Of a stretch of 64,000 nt of DNA, positions 41,535 through 54,359 are shown piece by piece. Under the pieces are notes generated by a model. The model did not search any database. It was not told the DNA's origin and was given only the letters and a program-made list of their open reading frames with translations. The DNA lies in assembly GCF_000400935.1 (NCBI RefSeq), contig NC_021280.1, forward strand, positions 310,001 to 374,000, in the 5' to 3' direction. Source of the DNA: Spiroplasma chrysopicola DF-1 (lineage in GTDB: Bacteria; Bacillota_I; Bacilli_A; Mycoplasmatales; Mycoplasmataceae). Position numbers and translations under genes: made by a program. How positions within the stretch are numbered: the first letter of the stretch is position 1; each line of letters opens with the position of its first letter.

Positions 41535-42887
41535 ATGTCAGTTGGAATGATAATTTTAGGATTTGTAATTGGAATTATTATTTTATTAATTTTAGTTACA
41601 ATTCACGAATTTGCCCATTTTATTATTGCAAAATTAGCTGGGGCCTATGTTTATGAATTTGCGATTGGCTTTGGGCCAAAATTATTTAGCTGAGGAAAGA
41701 AGGAAACAAAGTATTCTCTTCGGTTAATTCCTTTTGGAGGATATGTATATATCGCAAGTGAATTAGCAGACCCACCAAAGGGGCGTGAAGATGAAGTTAT
41801 TCCTGAACATCGAAAAATGGAGAATATTAAGCGCTGAAAAAAAATGCTTTTTATTGTTGCGGGAGCAATAATGAATTTTTTTATTGCTGTTTTTATTTTT
41901 ACAATTTTATTTGCCTCGTTAGGTCATAAACCAAATGATATGACATACTGAGGAGCAACTTATTCACCACAAGGCGTAGCTTATCAAGCTTTTCAAGGAA
42001 CACCAAACATAACAGAAGTTAATCAAGAAATTGTTATTTTGGATTATTGATTAGGAACCGATAAAACGCAGATTGAACAAGCAGCGCTAGACTATAACAA
42101 TTGCCTTGCGCAAGGCAATGATAATTGTGTTGATTCTCCAGGGGTAACGGTTAGTCACTTAAGCAAAAATAATCAAATTCCCGATTATACAACAACAGTC
42201 TATAATTTTATTGATGTTTTAAAAAAACAATATGATAAAAATCCAGAGCATAATGATGCAATTGTTTTTCGGATTCGAACGGTTAATGCTCATCAACAAT
42301 TTAGTGGACCTTTATTAGAACCAACAATTACTTCAGCTGTTGCGTTTGATCAAACCAAAGGAGTATATACTGTTGGGATTGCTGCCCCAAACCGGATTTT
42401 TACCTCAACATGACAAGGGTACAGTTATGGTTGAAAAGAAACTTTTACCCAGTCTGTTTCGATTTTAAAATCGTTTGGATTATTATTTACCGGTCAATGA
42501 GGGCAACTATCTGGCCCTGTTGGGATTGCTAAAACAATGTCATCAATCTTAGACAATGGAGCGGTGCCATTCTTCTTATATGTGGCAATGTTATCAGCTA
42601 ATTTATTTGTTTTAAACTTAATTCCAATTCCACCATTAGATGGTTATAAATTTTTGGAAACAGCAGTTGAAGGAACTATTATTAGTGGGAAAAAAATTAA
42701 TGGGCGTTATAAAATGTGATATTATCGTAAAGATGAAGTAAAATTAGCCCAAGCAAAAATAAAATATGAGGAAATTAATCCAAATTGACATTTACCAAAT
42801 AAGACCAAACTAATTATTAATATTACTGGTGCTGTTTTATTTATTTTATTATTTATTGGAATTACGATTAAAGATATCTTTTTTTAA
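41535..42887 (+). CDS. rseP: RseP/RasP site-2 membrane metalloprotease
   Basis: 450 residues. Zn motif T-I-H-E-F-A-H-F (HExxH, near residues 20-27) in the first helix, F-G-P-K-L, P-F-G-G-Y-V-Y after it, and [13 protein letters not shown] (third Zn ligand) near residue 360. Between them lies a periplasm-like PDZ region with an Asn/Cys-containing insert (CLAQGNDNC). Cleaves membrane proteins or remnant signal peptides. AAAGGAGTTAAAAA ribosome site. A perfect 20-bp palindrome lies in the coding region. Confidence 0.93.
42100..42119. repeat. 20-bp perfect palindrome inside rseP
   Basis: ATTGCCTTGCGCAAGGCAAT is identical to its own reverse complement and is 50% G+C in a strongly A+T-rich gene. 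It codes for part of the loop N-C-L-A-Q-G-N. Confidence 0.9.
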
Positions 42888-42908
42888 AATACCAGGAGGA
42901 CTAGCAAG

Positions 42909-45900
42909 ATGGATCAACAATTAGAACGATTATTTTTAGCCAATAATTTAAAGTTTGATGAGCAATATTTTATTGGTGCTAAAATTATTAAAAGTGAATA
43001 TAGTACGACTGATAAAGTCTTTAAAGTAGTCATTGTCATCAATGATTTTTTACCCGTTGATTTATTGCTAACTTTAGAAACAACGTTACTTAATAATCCC
43101 CAAATGCCAACCAAAGTTGGTTTTGAAGTTCTTAAAAGAAATTATCAATTAGCAGATATTTTTCATTATCTTGAGTATATTCGGGTTAATAAATCAGAAG
43201 TTAAGCAAAGTTTTTTTGGAAAATTATCAAATGATCGTTTTACTTTAGTTGGACAAGAATTAATAATTGCGGTTTACTCAGATAGTGAAAAAAAATTAGT
43301 AACAGAACATAGTATTTATTATCAAAAACAACTTCGTCGCTATGGTTTTGCAGATTTAACTTTAGTTATTAATCAAATTGAAACAGTTAATAATATTTTA
43401 GAGCTTAATGAACAGGAATTACGAAAATATCAATCCTCAGCGTTAGCGTATGATGAAAAACAACAAGATAATATACCTCCAGCATTGGTCAAACCAAAGG
43501 TAGGGGGATATACAAAAACTAATCCACTTTCACCAACCTATAAAAAGATTGTTGAAATTGACCAAGATACTCCGAATATCACAATTCATGGTCAAGTTTT
43601 TAATAAAGCACGAGTACAAACTGCCGCAAAAAAATATATTTATACAATTCAAATTACTGATAAAACTGATTCAATTGGGGTCAAGTTCTTTTCCCGTAAT
43701 GAACAACCAGATATGGCGATTGAAGAGTTAAAAAATGGCGATTGAATTAGTGTTTTTGGCGATATCCGCTATGATACTTATGCTAATGAACAAATGTTTT
43801 TTGCAAAAAAAATTACTAAATTAGAGGAAAAAAATGAAGAACGTCAAGATACGGCTCTGAAAAAAAGAGTTGAATTACATTTACATACTAAAATGAGTAT
43901 AATGGATGGGTTAATTGAAATCCCTAGTTTATTTAAAACACTAAACACTTGAGAGCATTGTGCGGTTGCTATTACTGACCATATTAATGTTCAAGCCTTT
44001 CCTGAAGTTTATAATACAAGTTTAAAATATCCCAATTTAAAGGTAATTTATGGCGTTGAAGCTGATATTTTAGAAAACAAAGTTTGATATGTTAAAAATC
44101 CTCATCACCATAATTTAAAAACGGCAAAATATGTTATTTTTGACTTGGAAACAACCGGTTTAAGTAGTGAGTATGATGAAATTATTGAATTTGGTGCTGT
44201 CATTTATGATAGTAATACTGGTGAAAAAAAAGTTGTTAATCATTTATTTAAGCCAACAACACCTGTTTCTTCTTTTACAACAGAATTAACTGGAATTACA
44301 AATGATCTTTTAGTTGATAAACCTAGTTTTATTGATAGCATTGATGATCTTTTAGCTTATTTTAAAGATGCAATCTTAATTGCTCATAATGCCGAATTTG
44401 ATATGGGATTTATTCAATCATGATTACAAAAAGTCAACCGTCCAATAATTGATAATACCGTAATTGATACTTTACAATTAGCTCGGATATTAGAACCAAA
44501 TTTAAAAAATTATCGCTTGGGAACAATTGCTCGTTGTTATAATGTTATTTATAATGAGGAAGTTGCCCACCGGGGGGATTATGATGCTAATGTTTTATCA
44601 GAAATTTATGAATACCAACTTCGAAAATTAACATCTGATTATAATATTACCTTTGATGATGAAATTGATCAGATTCATCAACCTTTAATTTATAATAAAT
44701 TGCGACCAAAACATGTTACGATTTTAGCCAAAAATCAACAAGGTTTAAAAGACTTGTTTACCTTAGTAACTGAGGCGCATACGAAATATTTTTATGGCTC
44801 ACCAAAATTATTAAAAGACTGCCTTATCCCAGTACGAGCTAATTTATTAATTGGCTCAGCATGTGTTAACGGGGAAATTTTTGAGTTAGCCCGTAACAAA
44901 TCAAAAGAAGAATTGCGAGCAACAATCGCTTTTTATGATTATATTGAAGTTCAACCTTTGAGTGTTTATAAACATTTACTTCAAATGGGTGATCTAACCC
45001 AAGAACGATTAGAAATAATTGTTAAAGACATTATTAGCATTGCGAAAGAATTGAATAAGATTGTCGTGGCAACTGGGGATGCTCACTATTTAAATCCCGA
45101 AGATAAAATTTTCCGTGAAGTGTATATTCACGCCAAGGGGATTGGGGGAAAAGCCCATCCGTTATATGATTATAAACAACGCGTAAAAGATTATCCAGAA
45201 CAATTTTTCCGAACAACTGATGAAATGCTAAATGAATTTCAATTTTTACAAGATGAAAAATTGGCGTATGAATTAGTTGTTACTAATTCAAATTTAATTG
45301 CTGAGCAAGTTGAAAAAGTTCAGGTTATTAAAGATAAACTATATACTCCAAAAATTGAAGGTAGTGATGAGTTATTACGAACATTATGTTATAAAAATGC
45401 TCATCAAATTTATGGGGAACAATTGCCTCCAATTGTTGCTGAACGGTTAGAACGCGAATTATCAGCAATTATTAAACATGGTTTTGCTGTTATTTATTGA
45501 ATTGCGCATAAATTAGTTGATAAATCACTCCAAGATGGTTATTTAGTTGGATCACGGGGAAGTGTGGGAAGTAGTTTTGTTGCAACAATGAGTAATATTA
45601 CCGAAGTTAATCCACTTCAACCCCATTATTTGTGTAAAGAATGTTGTTATAGTGAATTTATTACTGATGGTAGTGTTCGGTGTGGTTATGATTTACCAAA
45701 TAAACCTTGTCCAAAATGTCAGCAGCAATTATTTGGGGAAGGTCATGATATTCCGTTTGAAACTTTCCTAGGATTTGAAGCTGATAAAGTTCCAGATATA
45801 GATTTAAATTTTTCGGGGGAATACCAACCAATTGCCCATGATTTTACCAAAGAAATGTTTGGTGAAAAAAGTGTTTATCGTGCCGGAACGATTTCAACTG

Positions 45901-47264
45901 TGGCTGAAAAATCAGCTTATGGTTATGTTAAAAGTTATTTTGAATTAAAAAATGCTTTACATTTAAAACGCAAAGCGGAAATTGAGCGAATTGCCAAAGG
46001 GTGCGAAGGTGTTAAACGAACAACTGGTCAACATCCGGGTGGGATTGTTGTAATTCCAAATGATTTTATTGTTGAAGAATTTACCCCGGTTAATTTTCCC
46101 GCTGATGATGTTACTTCAACGTGATTAACTACCCATTTTGATTTTCATGCGATTCATGATAATGTTTTAAAATTGGATATTTTAGGTCATGTTGATCCAA
46201 CCGCGTTAAGAATGTTGCAAGATTTAACTGGTGTTGATCCAAAAACAATTCCAACAAATGATTTAACCGTTTTGAGTCTGTTTTGTAATTTAGATAGTTT
46301 AAAAATAACCCCTGATGATTTAAATGGTGAAAAAACAGGGGCAATTGGAATCCCTGAATTTGGGACAACTTTTGTTCGAAAAATGTTATTAGATACAAAA
46401 CCACAATCATTTGCTGACTTAGTTCAAATTTCGGGGTTATCACATGGAACAGATGTTTGATTAGGCAATGCCCAAGAGTTAATTCGAAACCAAGGAGTTA
46501 AAATTTCGGAAGTAATTGGTTGTCGTGATGACATTATGGTTAATTTAATTTATAAAGGGTTACCAGCAAAAACAGCTTTTAAAATTATGGAAGATGTCCG
46601 AAAAGGAAAGGGGTTACTACCAGAATATCAAGCGTTAATGTTAGAACATAATGTTGAACAATGATATATTGATTCATGTAATAAAATTAAATACATGTTT
46701 CCAAAAGCCCATGCAACAGCTTATGTTTTAATGGCTTGACGGGTAGCCTGATTTAAAATCAACTATCCAACGGAATACTATGCGACATATTTTTCAACGC
46801 GAACTGATGTTTTTGATATTAAAACCATTTTAAAAGGACCAGAAACAATTAAACAGGTTGTTCAGGATATTCAACAACGAATGGATATCAAAGATTTTAA
46901 TTTTCAAAATAAACCATCGCAAAAAGAAAAGGATTTAATTCCGGTCTATGAAGTAGCCTTGGAAATGTATGGGCGGGGTATTAAAATGTTAAATATTAGT
47001 TTAGAAGATAGTGATAATAAAAATTTTAAAATTGTAAAAGATGAGAATAATAATAAAATGATTTTACCTCCATTTTCAGCAATTGATGGTTTAGGTGAAG
47101 CGGTCGGGGAAAGCATTATCAGAGCGCGTTTAGAAAAACCTTTTATTTCAATTTCGGATTTACAAAAACGAACAAATATTACCAAGGCTCATATGCAATC
47201 TTTTGAGGATTTAGGAACCTTAAATCATTTATCATTAGATGACCAAATTTCGTTTAACTTTTAA
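42909..47264 (+). CDS. polC: DNA polymerase III alpha subunit, PolC type
   Basis: 1451 residues, the replicative polymerase of low-G+C Gram-positives. N-terminal domain, OB fold (about 215-300), PHP domain beginning [10 protein letters not shown], a DnaQ-like 3'-5' exonuclease with F-D-L-E-T-T-G-L near residue 412, then the remaining PHP part, the polymerase palm with G-S-R-G-S-V-G-S-S, a Cys-rich Zn segment (CKECCYSEF...PCPKC), [11 protein letters not shown], and tandem HhH/C-terminal region. One frame throughout, broken only by TGA Trp codons. AGGAGGACTAGCAAG ribosome site. Last gene of the pyrH-dxr-rseP cluster, as in Bacillus. Confidence 0.97.
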
Positions 47265-47293
47265 AGAAAGGACTAATCTTTCGTACTTTGCTT

Positions 47294-47299
47294 TATAAT
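47294..47299 (+). promoter_or_regulatory. possible -10 box for the era-recO operon
   Basis: TATAAT 38 bases before era, in the only gap (72 bases) between polC and era. Confidence 0.4.
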
Positions 47300-47336
47300 T
47301 AGAGTAGTAATAATAATCAGAAAAGGAGACATAATT

Positions 47337-48230
47337 ATGGAAACTAAATCAGGATTTGTGGCAATTGTTGGGCGACCAAATGTTGGTAAATCAACACTGT
47401 TAAATAGTCTATTGGCTCAAAAAGTTGCGATTGTTTCGCCGAAAGCTCAAACAACCCGTAATCGTATTCAAGGAATTTATAATGATAAGGAAGCCCAAAT
47501 TGTTTTTATGGATACCCCTGGGATTCATAGTGCCCATCATGCGATGGGGAAATTTATGAACAAAGTGGCATTATCATCAACAAAAGCCGCCGAAGTAATT
47601 TTGTTTTTAGTTCCCGCCAATGAATATATTGGTCAAAATGATCATTTTATTTTAAATGCCTTAAAAGAGCGTAATGTTCCGGTAATTTTGGTAATTACCA
47701 AAATTGACTTAGTAACAAATGACCAGTTATTAGAAAAAATTGCTGCTTGAAAAGGACTTTATCAGTTTAGTGAAATTATTCCAATTTCAGCTTTAAAAAA
47801 TAATAATACTGACCGCTTATTAACTATTTTAAAAAGTCATTTAGAAGTCGGACCAAAATATTATCCTGATGAAATGATTAGTGATCAACCAGAATTATTT
47901 TTAATTCGTGAAATTATTCGTGAGAAGATTCTTTTTTTAACCGAAGAAGAAGTACCCCATAGTGTCGCTATTTTAATTGATAAATTAGAAGAAAAGCCAA
48001 ACTTATTAAAAATTATTGCCTCAATTTGTGTTGAACGGGATTCACAGAAAAAGATTATTATTGGTAAGGGAGGGCAATTAATTAAAAAGATTGGAACTCA
48101 GGCTCGTGAAGAGTTAGAACAAATTTTAAATACAAAAATATATTTAGAATTATTTGTTAAAGTAGTTAATAAATGACGCGATAAACCATCAATGATTGCC
48201 CGTTTAGGATATAACAAAGAGAGTTACTAA
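47337..48230 (+). CDS. era: GTPase Era
   Basis: 297 residues. G1 G-R-P-N-V-G-K-S-T near 13-21, Q-T-T-R-N-R-I-x-G (switch I), D-T-P-G-I, T-K-I-D; then a KH domain with I-I-I-G-K-G-G near 240. Binds the 3' end of 16S rRNA during 30S maturation. AAAAGGAGACATAATT ribosome site. Ends 2 bases before recO. Confidence 0.96.
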
Positions 48231-48232
48231 CA

Positions 48233-48991
48233 ATGGCTAATAATTTACAGGGACTTATTATTAGTAAAATTAATTATAACGATTATGACCAAATTATTAC
48301 GATTTTTTCGCGCGAAGAAGGAAAACTAAGTTTTTATGCTCCCGGGGTTCGTAAAGCAATCTCAAAAAACCAGTTTTCATTACAGCTATTTGCAACTAGT
48401 GAATTTGAACTTTTTTTGTCTTATCACAAAAATAAAGTCAGTAAATTAAAAACAGGTGTTTTAATTAAAGACCGTAATTTATTAGCAAAAGATTATGAGG
48501 ATTATTTAGTTGCAACATTAATGGTTGAAGTACTTGACCAAGCAATTGAAGAGCGAACTGCTGATGATGAACTTTATAATTTAATTACAACTAGTTTAGA
48601 CTGTTTGCTAAACAATAGTGATAATTTAATTATTGTAATTTTCTACTTATTTAAAATGCTTAAATGGTATGGTTTACGTTGAGATTTTGGCAAATGTCAA
48701 CGCTGTTACAAAAAAGAAGGAATTAAAACAATTTCTTTTATTGATCAAGGTTTGATTTGTAGAGGTTGTATAACTGAAAAAGACTATCTTTTTTCAATTG
48801 GATTAATAAAAGAAATTATTTTATGGCAAGACGAACAATTTACAATCGCAACTTTGGCTAGTAAAACATTTGTGACAAATCAAGAATTAATGCTATTATT
48901 TAGGATGCTATGTGAGTATTATTTAAATGTTGTTGGTATTTTTTCATATAGTATTAAAGAAATAGCTGAGAAATCAATTTATTTTAAATAA
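48233..48991 (+). CDS. recO: DNA repair protein RecO
   Basis: 252 residues. N-terminal OB fold (LQGLIISKINYNDYDQIITIFSREEGK, then Y-A-P-G-V-R-K), helical C-terminal part with a Zn knuckle: C-Q-R-C, then C-R-G-C about 25 residues later. Loads RecA with RecR at gaps. Follows era as in Firmicutes. One TGA Trp. Confidence 0.93.
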
Positions 48992-49006
48992 CAGCCCATA
49001 ACATAG

Positions 49007-49012
49007 TATAAT
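49007..49012 (+). promoter_or_regulatory. probable -10 box for glyS
   Basis: TATAAT, 34 bases before glyS, between recO and glyS; no TGn extension. Confidence 0.45.
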
Positions 49013-49045
49013 AAATCAGAAGGAATAGAATGGAGTTATTTTTAA

Positions 49046-50413
49046 ATGAAATATTCGTTAGAAGAAGTTGTTAATCATCTTAAAACGCAAGGGTTTGTTT
49101 TTCCAGGAAGTGAGATTTATGGTGGTTTAGCTAATGCCTGGGATTTTGGTCCTTTAGGAATTGAAATTGTTCGCAAATTGAAAAATCTATGATGACAGTT
49201 TTTTGTCACAAAATCAAAATATAATGTTGGTTTGGATAGCGCGATTTTAATGAATAATAATGTCTGAAAAGCATCAGGGCATCTTGGGAATTTTTCTGAT
49301 CCATTATTAGATTGTAAAAAATGTCAAGCTAGAATGCGTGCTGATAAGTTAATTGAGGAAAAATATCCTGACATTAATTGTGGGGGTTGAGATAATAAAC
49401 AATTAACTGATTTTATTAATACAGAACAACTTGCATGTCCACACTGTGGAGCCCATGATTTTACTGATATTCGCCAATTTCAATTAATGTTTCAAACAAA
49501 CCAAGGGGTCTTACAAGATGAAAAATCAGTTGTTTATTTACGACCAGAAACAGCGCAAGGGATTTTTGTTAATTTTAAAAATATTCAACGTTCATTACGA
49601 AAGAAATTGCCATTTGGTGTTGGCCAAATTGGAAAGTCTTTTCGGAATGAAATTACCCCTGGAAACTTTATTTTTCGTACACGCGAATTTGAACAAATGG
49701 AATTAGAATTTTTCTATGATCCCGCTGATCAAACTGACTGATTTACTTACTGAGTTCAGCAAGTTACAATTTTTTTAACAAAATTAGGTTTAAAATCTGA
49801 AAATTATGTTTTACGTGAACATGATCAAAAAGAATTGGCTCATTATGCAAAACGAACAATTGATATTGAATACAAATTTTCGTTTGGACAAGGGGAATTA
49901 TGAGGAATTGCTGATCGTGGGGATTTTGATTTAAAAAGTCATAATGACTATAGTCATCAGAATTTAAGTTATCTAAATCCAGAAACTAACGAAAAAATTA
50001 TTCCCCATGTTATTGAACCTTCGGTTGGGGTTGGGCGTTTATTGTTAGCATTATTAGCTGATAGCTATGAAGTTGAAAAAATTGGGGAAAATGATAGTCG
50101 TGTAGTTTTAAAATTATCACCATTATTATCTCCATATCAAATTGCCATTATTCCGTTAAGTAAACAATTGAATGAACAAGCATATCACTTGTATGAAACA
50201 TTATTAACTGATTTTGATTGTACGTATGATGAAACAGGTAATATTGGTAAACGTTATCGTCGCCAAGATGCAATTGGAACCCCATATTGTATTACCTATG
50301 ATTTTGATAGTTTAACTGACAATGCAGTTACAGTTCGCGATCGTGATACAATGAAACAGATCCGCATTGCAATTAGTGAATTGCCAGCTTATTTAAAACA
50401 ACATTTAAAATAA
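49046..50413 (+). CDS. glyS: glycyl-tRNA synthetase (alpha-2 type)
   Basis: 455 residues, class II, single-chain dimeric type (not the alpha2beta2 form). N-terminal [12 protein letters not shown], Cys pairs C-K-K-C and C-P-H-C as a Zn module, motif 2 R-P-E-T-A-Q-G-I-F with [15 protein letters not shown], and motif 3 E-P-S-V-G-V-G-R. C-terminal anticodon-binding domain from about 350. The ribosome site is weak (GGAGTTATTTTTAA). dnaG follows after 21 bases. Confidence 0.96.
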
Positions 50414-50434
50414 CCAAAAAGAGGTGAGAACGTA

Positions 50435-52348
50435 ATGGCCTTAATTAGTAATGAAAAAATTGAATCAATTCGTTCAAAAGTAAATATTGTCGAAATTTTA
50501 TCGGAGTATTTACAGTTAGAAAAGCGTGGACGAAATTTTTGGGCGGTTTGTCCATTCCACCAAGATTCCCATCCATCAATGAGTATTTCACCGGAGAAAC
50601 AAATTTATCGGTGCTTTGCTTGTTCGGCCGGGGGGAATGTTTTTACTTTTCTCCAAGAATATAAAAATATTTCTTTTATTGAAGCTTTAAAAATCGTCGC
50701 GGAAAAAGCGAATGTTTCATTAACCGAACTTCAAAATTATCAAGAAGTTTCTCGTTATAGTGAGGAAGATAAAAAGATTTTTGCCATTAATGAATTGACA
50801 AAAACCTTTTTTATGAATAATTTACAAACTAAAAAGGGTTTACCTGCTAAGCAATATTTAGAAGAGCGAGATATTAGCAATGAGGATATTTTGGCTTTTG
50901 ACTTAGGTTATGCGGATAGTAACAGTCAAAGTCTATATAATTTTTTACTGAAAAAAGGTTTTACCATTAATGAAATTGAACAGGCTGGGTTAGTAAATAT
51001 TAATGGGAAAGGACAAATCTATGATTATTTTAATGATCGTGTAATGTTCCCAATCCATGATGATGAAAATAATATTATTGGTTTTTCTGGCCGTTTAGTT
51101 CAAGAAAAAACTAATTTGCCAAAATATTTAAATACCTTAGAAACAAAAGTTTTTAAAAAAGAACAAGTAATGTATAACTTTTATCGGGCAAAACCATTTA
51201 TTAAAAAAAGTGGTAATTTAATTTTGCTTGAAGGATATATGGATATTATTAGTTTAAACCGGATGGGGATTAAAAATACTGTTGCATTAATGGGGACTAA
51301 TTTAAGTGATTATCATATTACAACAATCAAAAAAGTAACGCCAGAGTGTATTATTTTTTTAGATGGAGATTTACCGGGGGTTAAAGCTAGTTTAAAGGCT
51401 GCTGCGAAATTATTGGTTAATAATTTTAAAGTGAAAGTTGTTTATAATGAAACTGGTAAAGATCCTGATGAATTGGTTAAAGCTGGGGAAGAAGAATTTA
51501 TTAAAAAGATTATTGTGGGGGCAAATTATCCAGTTAATTTTGCTATTAATTATTTTATGGATAAATATAATTTGGAAGATGCGAACGAACTTGCGGAATT
51601 TTTAACAATTGTTGGAAACTTAGTTAAAGTAATTCCCGATCCAATTGAAAAGGAACTATCAATTAATAATTTAGCAAAAGTAACAAAACTATCCCCAACA
51701 GCAATTGCAACAAAAATTGAGCATTTAAAGGGTAATTTGAAACCAGTTAGTACAAAGGGACCAGTTAAACCACCAGGGTTGGTGACAAAAGCTCCCGAAC
51801 CAACTGGGGCTTCGAATTATTTTATTCCCGATGAGCCTTCAACCGTTGAACCAATTAACCCATCTGCTATAAATGAAATTATCTTGACTTGAAAACCTTA
51901 TCGGATTAAGAACTTAAAACGTTATACATTAGCGGAAGAAAAAATGATTCTCCAATTATTATTTTCCCGTCAAGCAATGAATTTTTATCAGTTGAAAATT
52001 GGGGCATTAAATAATAATAACTATCGTTTAATTGCAAATGATATAATTGATTATTATCATAGACATTTATCAGCAGAAAGTGTTAATATTAATATGTTGT
52101 GTGATGAGATTAATGACGGGCAGCTAAATGCAATTTTAATGACAATTCTTAATAAATCAACACTGAAAACTAAATATAATAAAAAAGAATTAGAAGACTA
52201 TGCAATTCTAATTAATGATTATGCAAATGAAAAAGAAATTGAAATATTACGGAAAAAAATGACAGAAGCAACTACACTTGAAGAAAAACAAGTGATTTCC
52301 AATGAGGTTGATATGATGAATCAGCGCTTAAAATTTAAGAAGGGGTAG
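50435..52348 (+). CDS. dnaG: DNA primase
   Basis: 637 residues. Zn-binding domain C-P-F-H...C-F-A-C (C40, H43, C61, C64 region), then the TOPRIM core with E-G-Y-M-D (near 266) and D-G-D (near 308). The C-terminal helicase-binding domain follows a Pro/Thr-rich linker (about 440-475). A TGA after LT is Trp and carries the frame into the C-terminal domain. The start has AAAAAGAGGTGAGAACGTA ahead. Part of the conserved glyS-dnaG-sigA run. Confidence 0.95.
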
Positions 52349-52353
52349 ATAAA

Positions 52354-53682
52354 ATGGAATTAACAAAAAAAGAAGTTAAGGATATGCAAACATTTGACGA
52401 GTTCAAGGAATATGTTAGTAAATATCTGGAAGAAAATAATAATGAAATTGAACAAGAAAAATTATTAAGTTTAATTAATGATCATTTTGAAATTGATGAT
52501 AACGATGTTGATGAATATTTTGAGGAGTTATTAAGTAACGGGGTTGATTTTAGTGATGTGACAGGTATTGATGAAGTTGAAGAAGAACCAGAAAAACCAG
52601 TAAAAAAAGCGGCTGAAGAAAAAATTAAATATAAAGTTGGGGGAATTTCAAACGAAACTAAAATTCAAGATATTATTAAAGCTTATTTTAATGTTTTAGG
52701 AACAAGTAAAATTTTAACGCGTGAAGAAGAAATTAAATATGCTAAAATGCTTGAATCAAAAGATGAAGAAGAACGAAAATATGGCCGTGATAAATTAATT
52801 ACTTCAAACTTAAAGTTAGTTGTTTCTGTGGCGAGAAAACATTTAAATCGGGGATTAGATTTTTCTGATTTAATTGAAGAAGGAAATATTGGTCTAATGA
52901 AAGCAGTTGATAAATTTGATTATAAGCGTGGGTTTAAGTTTTCAACCTATGCAACGTGATGGATTCGTCAGGCAATTACGCGAGCAATTGCTGATCAAGC
53001 CCGAACAATTAGAATTCCTGTTCATATGGTTGAGACAATTAATAAATTAACAAGAATTGAACGTCAGTTAACCCAAGAATTAGGTCGTGAACCAACTTTT
53101 GATGAAATTGCCGAAAGAATGGGGCAAGGAATGACGGGTGAAAAAGTCCGCGAAATTAAAAGATTATCAATTGAACCAGTATCATTAGAAAAACCAATTG
53201 GGGATGAAGATGATACTCATTTTGGAGATTTTGTTGATGACAAAGATATTTTTACCCCTGATGAATATGCGGAAAAAGAATCATTACGCGAAGTAATTGA
53301 CGAAGTTTTCCACGAAATTTTATCAGCACGGGAAGAAAAAGTAATTCGTATGCGTTTTGGGATTTTACCAACAAAATTACGAACAGTTTTACGGTTAGCA
53401 AAAGAATGTGAAGATGAAACTTTCCCTGAGTTAGTTCAGACAATCAAAACCCTTGATATTCATTATGACACACCAATTGAAAAAGTTCAAAGTCGCAAAA
53501 ATAAATTAATAGATAAGCACTTATCAAAATATGATTCACCAAAAACTTTGGAAGAAGTCGGAAGGGAATTTAAAGTTACAAGAGAACGAATTCGGCAAAT
53601 TGAAGCTAAAACAATTCGTAAATTTAAACCAAACCAAGCAACATCAAAAGCAAAAGTATTAAAAGATTTCTTTAAAGGATAA
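52354..53682 (+). CDS. sigA: primary sigma factor (SigA/RpoD) with insert in region 4
   Basis: 442 residues. Region 1.1-like acidic N-terminus (about 1-85), region 2 ([52 protein letters not shown] with both Trp from TGA/TGG), region 3, then region 4. Region 4.1 ends M-R-F-G-I (333-337) and 4.2 begins T-L-E-E-V-G (398-403), followed by [10 protein letters not shown]. Usual sigma factors have about six residues in that gap; here there are about 60. GAAGGGGTAG ribosome site. Starts 5 bases after dnaG. Confidence 0.95.
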
Positions 53683-53695
53683 GGTGGGGAGCACA

Positions 53696-54358
53696 ATGAC
53701 TAAATTATCAGAGCGTTTATTATTAATCGCAAAGCAAGTTAATGATAAAGATATTATTTGTGATATTGGGACAGACCATGGTTTAGTGCCAATTTATTTA
53801 GCGAAAGGTAATTTAATCACGAAAGCATATGCTTGTGATATCGCCCCAAAACCACTCCAACAAGCGATTGATAATATTAAAAAATATGACGTTGAAGAAG
53901 TTATTACACCTGTTTTAGCTGATGGCTTAAATGGCGTTAAAGGGATTAAAATTGATTCATGTATTATTGCCGGAATGGGAAGTAGTACTATTTTTGATAT
54001 TTTACAAGAAGATCAAACAACAATTGGACGTTATATTTTTTGTCCAAATGATGACCCATATTTATTGCGCCAATGGGTCAAAGAACAAAAATATTTTATT
54101 GAAAAAGAACTATTAATTAAAGAAAATAATTATATTTATGAAATTATTGTTGTTAATAAAGTTGCTGGTCATAAAGTGAAATCACAGAAAGATATTTTTT
54201 TTGGTGTTTTATTGCGCAAAGAGAAAAACGCCTTATTCAATGAAAAGTGATTATTAAAAAGTGATTATTATCAAACCTTATTAGGGAGATTACCAGAAAA
54301 AAGTCAGCGTTATAAAGAATTAAAAAAGAAATTAAAATTAATTAATAAGATGATTTAA
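53696..54358 (+). CDS. trmK: tRNA (adenine22-N1)-methyltransferase TrmK
   Basis: 220 residues. SAM-binding D-I-G-T-D-H-G-L-V-P near residue 24 and A-G-M-G-S-S-T-I in the catalytic region match TrmK/YqfN. Methylates A22 of some tRNAs. ATG 53696 has AAGGTGGGGAG 5-6 bases upstream; an in-frame alternative start at 53684 lies inside that site. Next to nif3 as in Bacillus (trmK-yqfO). Confidence 0.92.
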
Positions 54359-54359
54359 A

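Noticed and set aside
48992-49045. T-box leader for glyS
   Set aside because: The gap is 54 bases, too short, and has only a -10 box and ribosome site.
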